Notes under the pieces: model-generated
What the model was told of the DNA's origin: nothing
What the model saw: the letters and a program-made list of their open reading frames with translations, nothing else
The model's database searches: none
Made by a program: the position numbers and the translations under genes
Shown here: positions 36,901 through 44,773 of the stretch, in pieces
How positions within the stretch are numbered: position 1 is the first letter of the stretch
Layout: each line of letters opens with the position of its first letter
Assembly: GCF_900119315.1 (NCBI RefSeq)
Contig: NZ_LT827010.1
Span: forward strand, 2,402,001-2,466,000
DNA: 64,000 nt
Source of the DNA: Actinoplanes sp. SE50/110
Lineage (GTDB): Bacteria; Actinomycetota; Actinomycetes; Mycobacteriales; Micromonosporaceae
Reading direction: 5' to 3'

Positions 36901-36924
36901 TGCACCGAGCGCGGCAAGAAATGA
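33904..36924 (+). CDS. large TPR / low-complexity / transmembrane / FN3 protein
   Basis: About 1006 residues. The N-terminal 130 residues are helical TPR-like repeats (ALERAHSLVAAGDLAGAATL, LATQRELASVRHQAGDAAEA). About 700 residues of Pro/Ala/Gln-rich sequence follow, including Ala-Arg-Glu repeats (around 590-680) and GQREA repeats. A membrane helix lies near residue 870 (MALFAVIAATIAAVVAVGAM), and the exported end is one fibronectin-III-like domain (about 905-1006; ILVGWTDPSNASVSFMV). The start is GTG 33904; upstream codons to 33778 look non-coding. A long cytoplasmic disordered arm and a short outside domain suggest a scaffold. It heads the FN3-MoxR-DUF58-transglutaminase cluster. Confidence 0.75.
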   Translation: MSHPSPLTPALERAHSLVAAGDLAGAATLLERAIEIGQATLSGDDPDVLATQRELASVRHQAGDAAEARRVLEGAYAAGQFSLGDDDPLMLQISYDLGVVADELGNRAAAREAFGRVAGFGPMMLGAGHWAVTRAQAYLDQVPTAPVRLEPAHRMPRSGLTLPPAPVAPPGPAVRDDPPAPVAPPGPAVRDDPSAAAQPTATWPVIPHQGNPWSTAPAGRPPASSHQDAVGRAAPNRPASSHQAAPSQAGPDDTVRSRPASGHSVDSSAPGGAGAPGAAAVPPSIPAQREPQAAGQQSPAISVAPAPPRPFGLLPPPSALGFPPPPGADGPASSPDVASVLPPPPSAFSVPPPQRDRGDTLAPPPVAPLTPGIEAAPGTPSVQGAQPRQDDAVPETRGTGRTQGRSGSPWEPVPQSGAEPAGPVETPFRELEPGVFGVAGATSAQDAPALYHRGSQDAVVVQRQDPIVMPLADPPAPQAARPNPITVSGPVPAHNAVPVRPEPSRESRSESVAPGVSGPDRSASPASDRVMKGSPWAHVPAIDESTKALPTLSTSSDAPPRQRTSSHVAQQTTLESAYDNAPAPEKDPAAREAARQAARAGAAQEAAAQEAARQSAAQEAAAQEAARQAAREAAAQETAAREAAAREAAAREAAAREAARQAARETEAAHRAARDGAGPGGSENLTAWPDFNGWPEQAGGPTPWSGQPEIQHVPAPLPPVQRPDQQAAQAVWPATGHPQEAGPQGGSARPDVPSSGYQQEIALPEPTPWDAGQSGAGQREAGQREAGQREAQREAGQREAQREAGQWEAGALEAFPQRAVQPGVYPAQMPGGGVYHQGADGVWQGGPATPVTGGAAAEVTAYDSGGNRKRGMALFAVIAATIAAVVAVGAMVFTLAQQTRKGDDDHGQPGAPTLTGAPPGNVKLADRGTRILVGWTDPSNASVSFMVTMAHPGEQLKPVSTVGPGVTTRWIDGLNASLDYCFAVVAVYATDKFASSPQVCTERGKK
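35817..35880. repeat. 15-bp tandem repeat coding AAREA
   Basis: Four to five near-identical 15-bp units (GCTGCTCGGGAGGCG with G/A variation) inside the low-complexity arm of the scaffold-like gene; they code Ala-Ala-Arg-Glu-Ala. In-frame units allow length change without frameshift. Confidence 0.8.
36220..36320. repeat. 15-bp tandem repeat coding GQREA
   Basis: About six units based on GGGCAGCGCGAGGCG, some shortened to 12 bp (CAGCGCGAGGCT), coding Gly-Gln-Arg-Glu-Ala. The unit length stays a multiple of three, so copy number can vary in frame. Confidence 0.8.
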
Positions 36925-37037
36925 TCTAGCTCGTTGTCCACAGGCGGGAACGCTGGGTATCGACGCCCGCCGCGATCCCCCTATGATGGCCAGCGTCCTT
37001 GACACGCACACCTTCGCGAACGGGGAGGACACCCGCG

Positions 37038-39653
37038 GTGAGCAGCGCAGACGGCGCGTCCAAGCGCCGGTTACCGAGTCGTGGCTACCTGGTCACGATG
37101 GGTACGGTGCTGGCGCTGGCCGGTGGCCTCGGGCTGACGGTGCTCGGCCTCGGGCAGGCCGACAAGGCGGTGGCCAGCTTCGACGCCGCCTCCTGGGTGT
37201 GGAGCCGGGCCAAGGGCGAGATGTCCCGGGTCAACGGGGTGACCGCCAGGATCGACACCCGGGTGGATGTGGGTCAGGCGCGCGGGCACGGGTTGGAAGT
37301 AACCCAGAGTGACCGCTTCGTGATCCTGCGGGATGTCAACACCGGCGCGATCGGCTCGATGGACCTCACCGACCTGCAGACGTACTGGAATCAGCGGGCC
37401 GCGCCGGGCGTCGGCGTGAGTGTGGCACTGCACAACGACACCGCCTTCATCGTGGATTCGGTGCAGGGCAGGGTGCAGCAGGTCGACCCGGCCAGCCTGC
37501 AGGGCATCGGGCAGCCGATCACCCTGCCGCCGGGGATCACCGGCGGGCAGTTCGACGGCCGGGGCCGGCTGTGGGTGGTGGCGCCCAGCGAGGGCACCGT
37601 CATCGAGATCACCCCGGCGCCGCGGGCCGGCGCCGGCACCGCCGCCCAGGCGCAGCGGGTGCGGACCGAGACGGTCGGCGGCGCCAGCCACGACTTCAAG
37701 GTGACCACTCTGGACGACGGCGTCGCGGTCCTCGACCGCACGACGAACGAGCTGGTCCGGGTCGGTGACACGCCGACCACGCACGCGACGCTGCCACTGA
37801 CCGGGCCGGGCACGCTGGCCGCGCACACCGACGGCGGCACGGTCGCGGTGACCGTGCCGGACACCCGCCAGGTGGTCGGGGTGGACCCGCGGGGCGGGAT
37901 CAAGGCCACGTTCACCGTGCGCGGGGGCGGCACGCAGTCGCAGTTGCAGCCCGCCGTCTCCTGGGAGGGCTTCTACTACGTCGCGGATGCCGACGGCGGC
38001 ACGGTGCACGTCTTCGACCAGGCCGGCCAGGAGCAGAAACCGATCGTCTTCCAGCATCCGGGCGGCTCGCTGGAGCTCGACGTGCGGGAGGGCTACCTGT
38101 TCATCAACGCCCCCGGTTCGTCGATCGCCCAGGTGGTCGACAACCAGCACGGCGTCCGCCCGGTCGACAAGTATGCCGACGACGTCCCCGGCGGCACCCC
38201 GCCGAAGGTGACCACCCCGCCGACCCCGCCACGGAAGAAGCCGGTCAAGCCGGCGGTCACCAAGCCGGGCGCGCCGCGCAACGTGCGGGCCGCGGCCGGC
38301 AACGCCGAGGCCCGGGTCACCTGGCAGGCCGCGCCGGACAACGGCGCCGCCATCGCGAAGTACGTGGTGAGCGGCAACAACCAGACTTTCACCGTTGGCG
38401 CCGAGCAGCGGGCCTACACGGTGACCGGCCTGACCAACGGCGAGACGTACACCTTCCAGGTGCACGCGGTCAACGCCAAGGGCGACGGGCCGGACCGCTC
38501 CAGCAACCCGGTGAAGCCGACCTCGGAGGTGCCCGACCCGCCGGGCACCCCGCAGGCCGCGGCGAAACCCGACGGCTCGGTGACCGTGACCTGGCCCGCG
38601 GCGAACGGGCAGGGCCTGGCCATCGACCGGTACACGGTGACCGCGGTCTCCGAGGGTGGCACCGCCCCGGTCGGTGACGCCAAGGACACCTCGATCAGCA
38701 TCCCGGCCGGTCAGCTCGACTTCGGCAAGCAGTACGCGTTCACCGTCGTCTCGGTCAACGAGCACGGCGCCGGGTCGAAGTCGTCGGCGATCAGCAACAG
38801 CGTGGTGCCGTTCAGCAAGCCCGGCAAGCCGGACAACCTGGACGCCGCCACCGTCGCCGACCAGCCCGGCGCGATCCGGGTCACCTGGGCCGCCCCGGCC
38901 GACAACGGCCGCCCGATCAGTAGGTACGTGGTGACCGCCGGCGGCCGGAGCACCGACGTCGCCGACGGCACTGCGGCCACGCTCACCGGGTTCGGCGCCG
39001 GCGAGACGGTCGCCGTGCAGGTGGTCGCGGTCAACGAGGCCGGCCCGGGCGATCCGGCGTCGGCCACCGCCCGCACGGTCGCCGCCCCGACGGTCACCAT
39101 CACCGGCACCACCACCACGTTCAACGCGGCGACCGTCGGGTTCAGCGTGAACGCCGGTGGCGGCACCGCGGCCTGCTCCCTCGCGGTGTCCGGCGGCACC
39201 GGCTCCGGCGGCAGCTGCAGCAGCCTCAAGGCGAGCGGGTTGAAGCCGGGCACCGACTACACGTTCACGGTGACGGTGAAGAACGCGGCCGGCACGGTCA
39301 CCAAGCAGGCCACCAAGGCCACCGCCGACCTGTACGGGACGGCCACCTGCATCAACGGTTCCACCGGCGACCAGAAGACGTACTGCAACGCCGACGTCGA
39401 CGGCCGCAACGGCAACGAGATCTTCACGGTCACCAGGCAGAACGACGCGCAACAGGCCGGATGGGTGCCGAACGGGACCCGGTTGAAGACGTACTGCAAG
39501 AAGTCGGGCGAGGAGGTGTATGCGTTCGTCTACAACAACAACAAGCGCAGCACCTGGTGGATCCAGATCGACTACAAGGGGAAGACGTACATCCCCTGGG
39601 CCTGGCTGAACCTGGACGGCGGCGACGACCTGGGCAACCTGCCGAACTGCTAG
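37038..39653 (+). CDS. surface-anchored beta-propeller/FN3 protein
   Basis: An 871-residue protein. A signal-anchor helix lies at about 20-40 (LVTMGTVLALAGGLGLTVLG). A propeller-like repeat region follows (about 60-365; SMDLTDLQTYWNQRAAPGVG, QQVDPASLQGIGQPITLP, VVGVDPRGGIKATFTV). After a Pro/Lys linker (about 390) come three fibronectin-III repeats (about 405-690; ARVTWQAAPDNG, VTVTWPAANGQG, IRVTWAAPADNG), a further beta-domain, and a Cys-rich C-terminal domain with Trp-rich YNNNKRSTWWIQIDYKG. The start is GTG 37038, with GGGGAGG eight nt upstream, in place of the ATG-less extension from 36999. It lies 14 nt before moxR, so it is part of the same operon. Binding to wall polymers or matrix is inference. 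Confidence 0.85.
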   Translation: MSSADGASKRRLPSRGYLVTMGTVLALAGGLGLTVLGLGQADKAVASFDAASWVWSRAKGEMSRVNGVTARIDTRVDVGQARGHGLEVTQSDRFVILRDVNTGAIGSMDLTDLQTYWNQRAAPGVGVSVALHNDTAFIVDSVQGRVQQVDPASLQGIGQPITLPPGITGGQFDGRGRLWVVAPSEGTVIEITPAPRAGAGTAAQAQRVRTETVGGASHDFKVTTLDDGVAVLDRTTNELVRVGDTPTTHATLPLTGPGTLAAHTDGGTVAVTVPDTRQVVGVDPRGGIKATFTVRGGGTQSQLQPAVSWEGFYYVADADGGTVHVFDQAGQEQKPIVFQHPGGSLELDVREGYLFINAPGSSIAQVVDNQHGVRPVDKYADDVPGGTPPKVTTPPTPPRKKPVKPAVTKPGAPRNVRAAAGNAEARVTWQAAPDNGAAIAKYVVSGNNQTFTVGAEQRAYTVTGLTNGETYTFQVHAVNAKGDGPDRSSNPVKPTSEVPDPPGTPQAAAKPDGSVTVTWPAANGQGLAIDRYTVTAVSEGGTAPVGDAKDTSISIPAGQLDFGKQYAFTVVSVNEHGAGSKSSAISNSVVPFSKPGKPDNLDAATVADQPGAIRVTWAAPADNGRPISRYVVTAGGRSTDVADGTAATLTGFGAGETVAVQVVAVNEAGPGDPASATARTVAAPTVTITGTTTTFNAATVGFSVNAGGGTAACSLAVSGGTGSGGSCSSLKASGLKPGTDYTFTVTVKNAAGTVTKQATKATADLYGTATCINGSTGDQKTYCNADVDGRNGNEIFTVTRQNDAQQAGWVPNGTRLKTYCKKSGEEVYAFVYNNNKRSTWWIQIDYKGKTYIPWAWLNLDGGDDLGNLPNC

Positions 39654-39667
39654 ATGAGGACCGACTG

Positions 39668-40642
39668 GTGACTTCCGAACCGCTGCCCCCGTCGTACGTG
39701 TCCGGCTTCGCCCAGGTGGCCGGGCAGCTCGCCGAGCGGATCGGCACGGTCGTGCTGGGCAAGCCGGAGGTGGTCCGGCTGGCCCTGACCGCGCTGTTCG
39801 CCCAGGGGCACGTGCTGCTGGAGGACGTGCCCGGGGTGGGCAAGACCACCCTGGCGCGCGCCGTCGCTGCATCCATCCGCGGGCAGTGGCGGCGCATCCA
39901 GTTCACCCCCGACCTGCTGCCCTCCGACGTCTCCGGCGTGACGATCTTCAACCAGGCGAGCCGGGCCTTCGAGTTCCACCCCGGCCCGGTGTTCGCCAAC
40001 ATCGTGATCGCCGACGAGATCAACCGCGCCTCGCCGAAGACGCAGTCCGCGCTGCTCGAGGTGATGGAGGAGCGCCGGGTGACGGTCGACGGCCACCCGC
40101 ACCCGGTGCCGCGGCCGTTCCTGGTGGTCGCCACCCAGAACCCGGTCGAGATGGACGGCACCTACCGTCTCCCCGAGGCGCAGCTCGACCGGTTCCTGGT
40201 CAAACTGTCGGTCGGTTACCCGGACGAGGACGTCGAGATCGAGGTGCTGCGCGGCGCGGCGGGCCGGTCGCCGGACGCACTGGAACCGGTCACCGACACC
40301 GGCACGATCGGCGAGATGGTCAAAATGGCGCTGCAGGTCCACGTCGCCGACCCGCTGTACGCGTACGCCGTGCGTCTGGCCGCCGCGACCCGCAACCACC
40401 CGCAGGTCCGGGTCGGTGTCAGCCCGCGCGGGGTGATCGCCCTGACCCGCGCCGCGTGCGCCTACGCCCTGATCAACGGCCGCGGCTACGTGCTCCCCGA
40501 GGACCTGAAAGCCCTGGTCGAGCCGGTGTTCGCCCACCGCGTGCTGCTGTCCGCCGACGCCCAGCTGCGCGGTGTCACCGCCACCGACGTGCTCGCCGAC
40601 GCGGTGAACACGGTGCACGTCCCGCTCCCGGCCAGCGCGTGA
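39668..40642 (+). CDS. MoxR-family AAA+ ATPase
   Basis: A 324-residue protein. Walker A is EDVPGVGKTTLARA, Walker B NIVIADEINRASPKTQ, sensor 1 VVATQNPVEMDGTYRLPEAQ and sensor 2 near GVSPRGVIALTRAA, all conserved. MoxR ATPases act as chaperones that assemble or activate VWA/DUF58 partners. The start is GTG 39668 with GAGGA upstream. The stop overlaps the GTG of the DUF58 gene (GTGA, 40639-40642), so translation is coupled. Confidence 0.95.
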   Translation: MTSEPLPPSYVSGFAQVAGQLAERIGTVVLGKPEVVRLALTALFAQGHVLLEDVPGVGKTTLARAVAASIRGQWRRIQFTPDLLPSDVSGVTIFNQASRAFEFHPGPVFANIVIADEINRASPKTQSALLEVMEERRVTVDGHPHPVPRPFLVVATQNPVEMDGTYRLPEAQLDRFLVKLSVGYPDEDVEIEVLRGAAGRSPDALEPVTDTGTIGEMVKMALQVHVADPLYAYAVRLAAATRNHPQVRVGVSPRGVIALTRAACAYALINGRGYVLPEDLKALVEPVFAHRVLLSADAQLRGVTATDVLADAVNTVHVPLPASA

Positions 40643-41751
40643 CCGCTCGCGGCATCGGCCTGCTGGCCGCGGCGGCGGTCCTGCTCGCCGCGGGCTTCGG
40701 CTACCACTATCCGGATCTCGCCCTGCTCGGCGCGGCCGGCCTGGTCGCCGCCGCGGGCGCGCTCGCCTTCGCCTTCTGGCGGCCCCGGCTCCGCGTGCAC
40801 CGGGTCGCCGAGCCCGACCGGGTGGCCCGCGGCGACGCCGCCCGGATGCGGCTCACGGTCGGCAACACCAGCCGGTTCCGGGCGGCCAGCATGATCGCCA
40901 CCGACCGGTGCGGCGGCACGAGCGTCCCGGTTCCGCTGCTGCGCCTGCTTCCCGGCGCCGACACCACCGCGGAGTACCCGGTGCCGACCGGGCGCCGCGG
41001 CATCGTCCCGATCGGCCCGCTGCGGATCACCCGCGGCGACCCGCTCGGCCTGGTCCGGCTGGCCCGGACGTACGGCGAGGTGGCCACCGTCTGGGTGCAT
41101 CCGCGGATCCACCTGCTGCGGGCCACCCCGGCCGGGATGGCCCGCAGCCTCGACGGCCGGATCGACAAGGTGCCGCAGGGCACGATCACCTTCGACGCGC
41201 TGCGCGAATACGTGATCGGCGACGAGCTGCGCCGGGTGCACTGGCGCAGCTCCGCCAAGGTCGGCGAGCTGATGGTCCGCGAGCAGCTGGACACGGCCGA
41301 GCCGACGATCGTAGTGCTGCTCGACGACCGGGACACCGCCTACCCCGATCCGGAGGCGTTCGAGTCGGCCTGCGAGGCGGCCGCGTCGATCGTCGCGGCC
41401 GCCGTCCGCGAGGACCTCCCGGTCGGCCTGCACCTGGTCACCACCGTGGCGACCGGGCCGTACCTGGACGTGCTGACCGAGGTGCAGCCCCGCCCCGGCG
41501 ATCTGACGGCGACGGTCCGGCGGATGCGCGCCCAGCGCCTCGGCGACACCCTGGTCTTCCTGACCGGACCGGGCGGCCGGACCGACCTCGGCGCCGTCAG
41601 CTCGCTCAAGGGCACGTACCCCGTGATCCTCGCCGCGATCCTCGGCGACCGCGACGCGGCGCCGGTCCCGGCCGGCGACCGCCTGATCGTGATCGAGGCC
41701 GCCGACGGCGCCGAGTTCGCCGCGGCCTGGGACGGTGTACGCGGATGGTGA
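40639..41751 (+). CDS. DUF58 protein (MoxR partner, VWA-like)
   Basis: A 370-residue protein. Two N-terminal membrane helices (GIGLLAAAAVLLAAGFGYHY, then LGAAGLVAAAGALAFAFW) are followed by a beta-rich region. The DUF58 signature is GTITFDALREYVIGDELRRV, then HWRSSAKVGELMVREQ. The C-terminal part has the VWA-like LLDDRDTAYPDP. It starts at GTG 40639 inside the moxR stop, and its TGA overlaps the ATG of the transglutaminase gene (41745). MoxR-DUF58-transglutaminase clusters are widespread and linked to envelope assembly; the biochemical role is unsettled. Confidence 0.92.
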   Translation: MTARGIGLLAAAAVLLAAGFGYHYPDLALLGAAGLVAAAGALAFAFWRPRLRVHRVAEPDRVARGDAARMRLTVGNTSRFRAASMIATDRCGGTSVPVPLLRLLPGADTTAEYPVPTGRRGIVPIGPLRITRGDPLGLVRLARTYGEVATVWVHPRIHLLRATPAGMARSLDGRIDKVPQGTITFDALREYVIGDELRRVHWRSSAKVGELMVREQLDTAEPTIVVLLDDRDTAYPDPEAFESACEAAASIVAAAVREDLPVGLHLVTTVATGPYLDVLTEVQPRPGDLTATVRRMRAQRLGDTLVFLTGPGGRTDLGAVSSLKGTYPVILAAILGDRDAAPVPAGDRLIVIEAADGAEFAAAWDGVRGW

Positions 41752-44264
41752 GATGGCCGCGTCTCGTCGTGGTGCCGCTCGCGCTGGCCGGGATGCTTGC
41801 GCTGGCCGGGCTGACGCTCGGCCGGATCTACGCCGACGACCTGCTGTTCCGGCTGGTCGCCGGCGCCGCGATCGGCTCGATCGGGGCCGGGGTGGCCACC
41901 CGCCGGCTGCCGTCCTGGAGCGCCGCGCCGGTCTCCGCGGTGCTGCTGGCCACCTACACGGCGCTCGCGCTGAAACTCGCCGCCGGGCATGCCGGACTGA
42001 CCACCCCGTTCCCGTCGATCGTCCGGGACGCCCTGGTGAACGGCATCCCGCGGCTGCTTACCGCCCTGATTCCGGTGGAGTCCACACCGGACACCGTGGT
42101 CGTGCCGGTCGTGGCCACGTGGCTCGCCGGGATGGCCGCGGTCGAGGTCGGCGTGCGGGCGCGGCGCGTGCTGCTGGGCACGCTCACCCCGATGTGCCTG
42201 TACGCGGGTGCCCTGTACGTGGTCGGGCCGAACGCCGGCCCGGCCGTGGCACCCACCCTCGGCGTGGTCGCCCTGGTGGTGGCCGCGCTCGCGGTGTCCG
42301 TGGACCGCGATCCGGCCGCCGCCGATCTGCCCGCCGCCGTGCGTGCGCGGTCGCTCGGCGCCGCCGCCGTGGGCCTGGTCGCGGTCGTCGGCCTGGCCGC
42401 GGTCGTCGGCCCGTGGATCAGCGGTCAGGTCGGCGGCGACCCGGTCGACCCGCGCCGCTACGTCGAACCACCCCAGGTGGACAGCCTCGACGAGAGCCCG
42501 CTCAACCGGATCTCCGGCTGGATGCTCGCCCCGGGACAGCAGCTTTTCACGTATCAACCGGCCAGCCCGCCGGCCGGTAGGGCGACCACGGTGCGGGTGC
42601 GGCTCGCGGTCCTCTCCGACTACGACGGGGTGACCTGGAAGGTCGGCGCGCTCTACCGCAACGCCGGCCGGGTGCTGCCCGAGTCGACCCGTCCGCCCGG
42701 CACCGACGTCACCGAGCTGCGGCAGCGGATCACCATCGCCGGGCTGACCGGGCGGCTGCTGCCCGCGGTGGCCACCCCGGCCGAACTCTCCGGGGCGCGG
42801 GTCGCGTTCGACGCCGGCACCGGCACGATGATCCGGCCGGAGGGGCTGACCAGCGGGCTGACCTACACCGCCACGTCCGAGGTGCCGACCCCCGACCTGA
42901 ACCTGCTGCCGACCGCCGAGGCGCCGGCCGGCGACGCCGTGGTGCGCTACCTGACCGTCGGCGACGGGGTGCCCGACCCGATCCAGAAACTCGCCGAACA
43001 CCTCGCGGACGGCAACGGCGGGGCGTTCGACCGGGCCAGTGCGATCGAACAGTTCCTCGCCGGGCACTACCGGGAGACTCCGGACGCGCCGAGCGGGCAC
43101 GCCTACCCGAACCTGGCGTACTTCCTGTTCGGGCCGCGCGGACGGGGCGGCCAGGAGGGCACCTCCGAACAGTTCGCGGCGTCGTTCGCGCTGCTCGCCC
43201 GCCTGACCGGGCTGCCCAGCCGCGTGGTGGTCGGCTTCGACGCGCCCGCCAAGGGCGGCCAGGTCACCGGCGGGGATGCGATCGCCTGGCCCGAAGTGCT
43301 CTTCGACGGGCTCGGCTGGGTGCCCTTCGACCCGATGCCGACCAGCGACGACCCGAGACCGGTGGAGGAGGACTTCACGCCGAAACCGACCACGCCGCCG
43401 ACGACACCGCCGCAGACCGACACGTCGACCGGCAGCGCGCCGCCGTCGACACCGGCGGCGGCCGCGGCGGTGCGGCCCGGCGGCGGGCTGTCCGGCCCCG
43501 TGGTGGCCGGCGCGGCGTCCGGGTCGGTGCTGCTGGTGCTGATGGCGGCCGGGCTGACCGTGATGCGACTGCGGCGGGGGCTGCGGCTGCGGCGGCTCGG
43601 GAAGGGCAGTCCCGACCAGCGGATCACCGGGGCGTGGCGGGAGTTCACCGACGCGTTGCGGCTGGCCGGGCAACCGGTGCCGGGTCATCTTTCGGCCACC
43701 GAGATGGCGGCGTACGCGGCGGCGCCGCCCGCCGCGCGCCGCACCGCTCTGCTGCGCCGCGCCACCCCCGTCGCCCCGTCCCGCCCGTCCTCCATGTCGG
43801 CCGCGCCGGCTTCGTCGGCGTCGCGCTCACCCTCGGCGTCCCCGGTGGGGCCGAGCTTGTCGTCGGCCTCCACCTCGGCGTCGTCGGTCGCGGCTTCCAC
43901 CTCGGCGTGGTCGGTCGCGGCTTCCACCTCGGCGTCGTCGGCCTCGGCCTCGTCGGCCTCGGCTTCGGCGACCGCGGCCGGCTCGTCCTCCCCTTCGTCG
44001 GTGCCTTCACCCGCTCAGGCCGCGGAGTCGGTGGAGGTGGGCGACGCGGGCGCGCAGCCGCCGCTTCCGCCGCTTCCGCCGTTGGATGCGCTGGTGGATG
44101 CGGTGAACACGGTCGGGTTCGCGCCCGGGGCGGCCGCCGCCGGGCAGGCGGACCGGGCCGGGGCGCAGGTGCTGGCATATGCGGCGGCGCTGCGCGAGCG
44201 GCAGTCATGGTGGCGGAAAATCTGGTGGACTGTCCACCCTGGACCCCTGCGCTGGCATCGCTGA
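41745..44264 (+). CDS. TgpA-like membrane transglutaminase
   Basis: An 839-residue protein. Several N-terminal membrane helices form the TgpA/DUF3488-type region (about 5-220). An outside transglutaminase domain follows (about 390-560). The reactive Cys position is not obvious: where the family has a G-x-C-x-x-F pattern near ...QFAASFALLARLTGLPSRVV, this copy reads SEQFAASF, while the following His/Asp elements (GDAIAWPEVLFDGLGWVPFD) look like the WxEV-F-GWVPFDP signature. A last helix lies at about 585-610, then a DUF4129-type tail with Ser/Ala repeats. The missing Cys would make it a pseudoenzyme. The start is ATG 41745, overlapping the DUF58 stop. Confidence 0.85.
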   Translation: MVRWPRLVVVPLALAGMLALAGLTLGRIYADDLLFRLVAGAAIGSIGAGVATRRLPSWSAAPVSAVLLATYTALALKLAAGHAGLTTPFPSIVRDALVNGIPRLLTALIPVESTPDTVVVPVVATWLAGMAAVEVGVRARRVLLGTLTPMCLYAGALYVVGPNAGPAVAPTLGVVALVVAALAVSVDRDPAAADLPAAVRARSLGAAAVGLVAVVGLAAVVGPWISGQVGGDPVDPRRYVEPPQVDSLDESPLNRISGWMLAPGQQLFTYQPASPPAGRATTVRVRLAVLSDYDGVTWKVGALYRNAGRVLPESTRPPGTDVTELRQRITIAGLTGRLLPAVATPAELSGARVAFDAGTGTMIRPEGLTSGLTYTATSEVPTPDLNLLPTAEAPAGDAVVRYLTVGDGVPDPIQKLAEHLADGNGGAFDRASAIEQFLAGHYRETPDAPSGHAYPNLAYFLFGPRGRGGQEGTSEQFAASFALLARLTGLPSRVVVGFDAPAKGGQVTGGDAIAWPEVLFDGLGWVPFDPMPTSDDPRPVEEDFTPKPTTPPTTPPQTDTSTGSAPPSTPAAAAAVRPGGGLSGPVVAGAASGSVLLVLMAAGLTVMRLRRGLRLRRLGKGSPDQRITGAWREFTDALRLAGQPVPGHLSATEMAAYAAAPPAARRTALLRRATPVAPSRPSSMSAAPASSASRSPSASPVGPSLSSASTSASSVAASTSAWSVAASTSASSASASSASASATAAGSSSPSSVPSPAQAAESVEVGDAGAQPPLPPLPPLDALVDAVNTVGFAPGAAAAGQADRAGAQVLAYAAALRERQSWWRKIWWTVHPGPLRWHR

Positions 44265-44375
44265 CCGTTGGAATCCGCCCCGGCACCCGGGCTCGGTGAG
44301 AGGGAATGGCGGACGCCGGTCCATTCTGCTGTTGATCCTGGTGTGGCCGGGCGGCGAGGCCGGCCTCGGTGAGCC

Positions 44376-44600
44376 GCGGGCCGGCGCCGGTGCTCGTGGA
44401 AGGCGGGGCGGATGCGGGCGGAGTGGGGCCGGCGCCGGTGTTCGTGGAAGGCGGGGCGGATGCGGGCGGAGTGGGGCCGGCGCCGGTGTTCGTGGAAGGC
44501 GGGGCGGATGCGGGCGGAGCGGGGCCGGCGCCGGTGTTCGTGGAAGGCGGGGCGGATGCGGGCGGAGCGGGGCCGGCGGCGGTGCTGGTGGTGGTGACCG
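44376..44600. repeat. 48-bp tandem repeat, four copies plus a partial fifth
   Basis: The period is exactly 48: the core GTGGAAGGCGGGG recurs at 44396, 44444, 44492 and 44540. Units differ only by single bases (GGAGT or GGAGC at the end). All three plus frames are free of stops across the array; one, from GTG 44369, codes 16-residue units GPAPVFVEGGADAGGV for 79 residues. There is no ribosome site, so coding is uncertain. It fills most of the 509-bp gap between the transglutaminase and the lipoprotein gene. Confidence 0.85.
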
Positions 44601-44773
44601 CCGGTTAACGAGCGGGCGGGCCGGGCATGTCGACTGGTCACCCGGGGGGCTGGAAGGTCCCGCGCGGTGGGTGTGTCGAAGATCCAGGGTGGCGACCGTC
44701 GGGGCTGGACGGTGGATAGTGAACCCCGCCCGGATGCTGATCATGGCGTCCACGGAGGGGGAGTGGACCACTC

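Noticed and set aside
37071..39872. A 933-codon open frame on the minus strand
   Set aside because: It is antisense to the FN3 protein gene; composition is Arg/Gly/His-rich without domains, a usual shadow in GC-rich DNA. The same holds for long antisense frames at 3440-4741, 41340-43688 and 45956-48496.
44376..44600. CRISPR array
   Set aside because: Units are contiguous 48-bp tandem copies with no variable spacers, and no cas genes are near.
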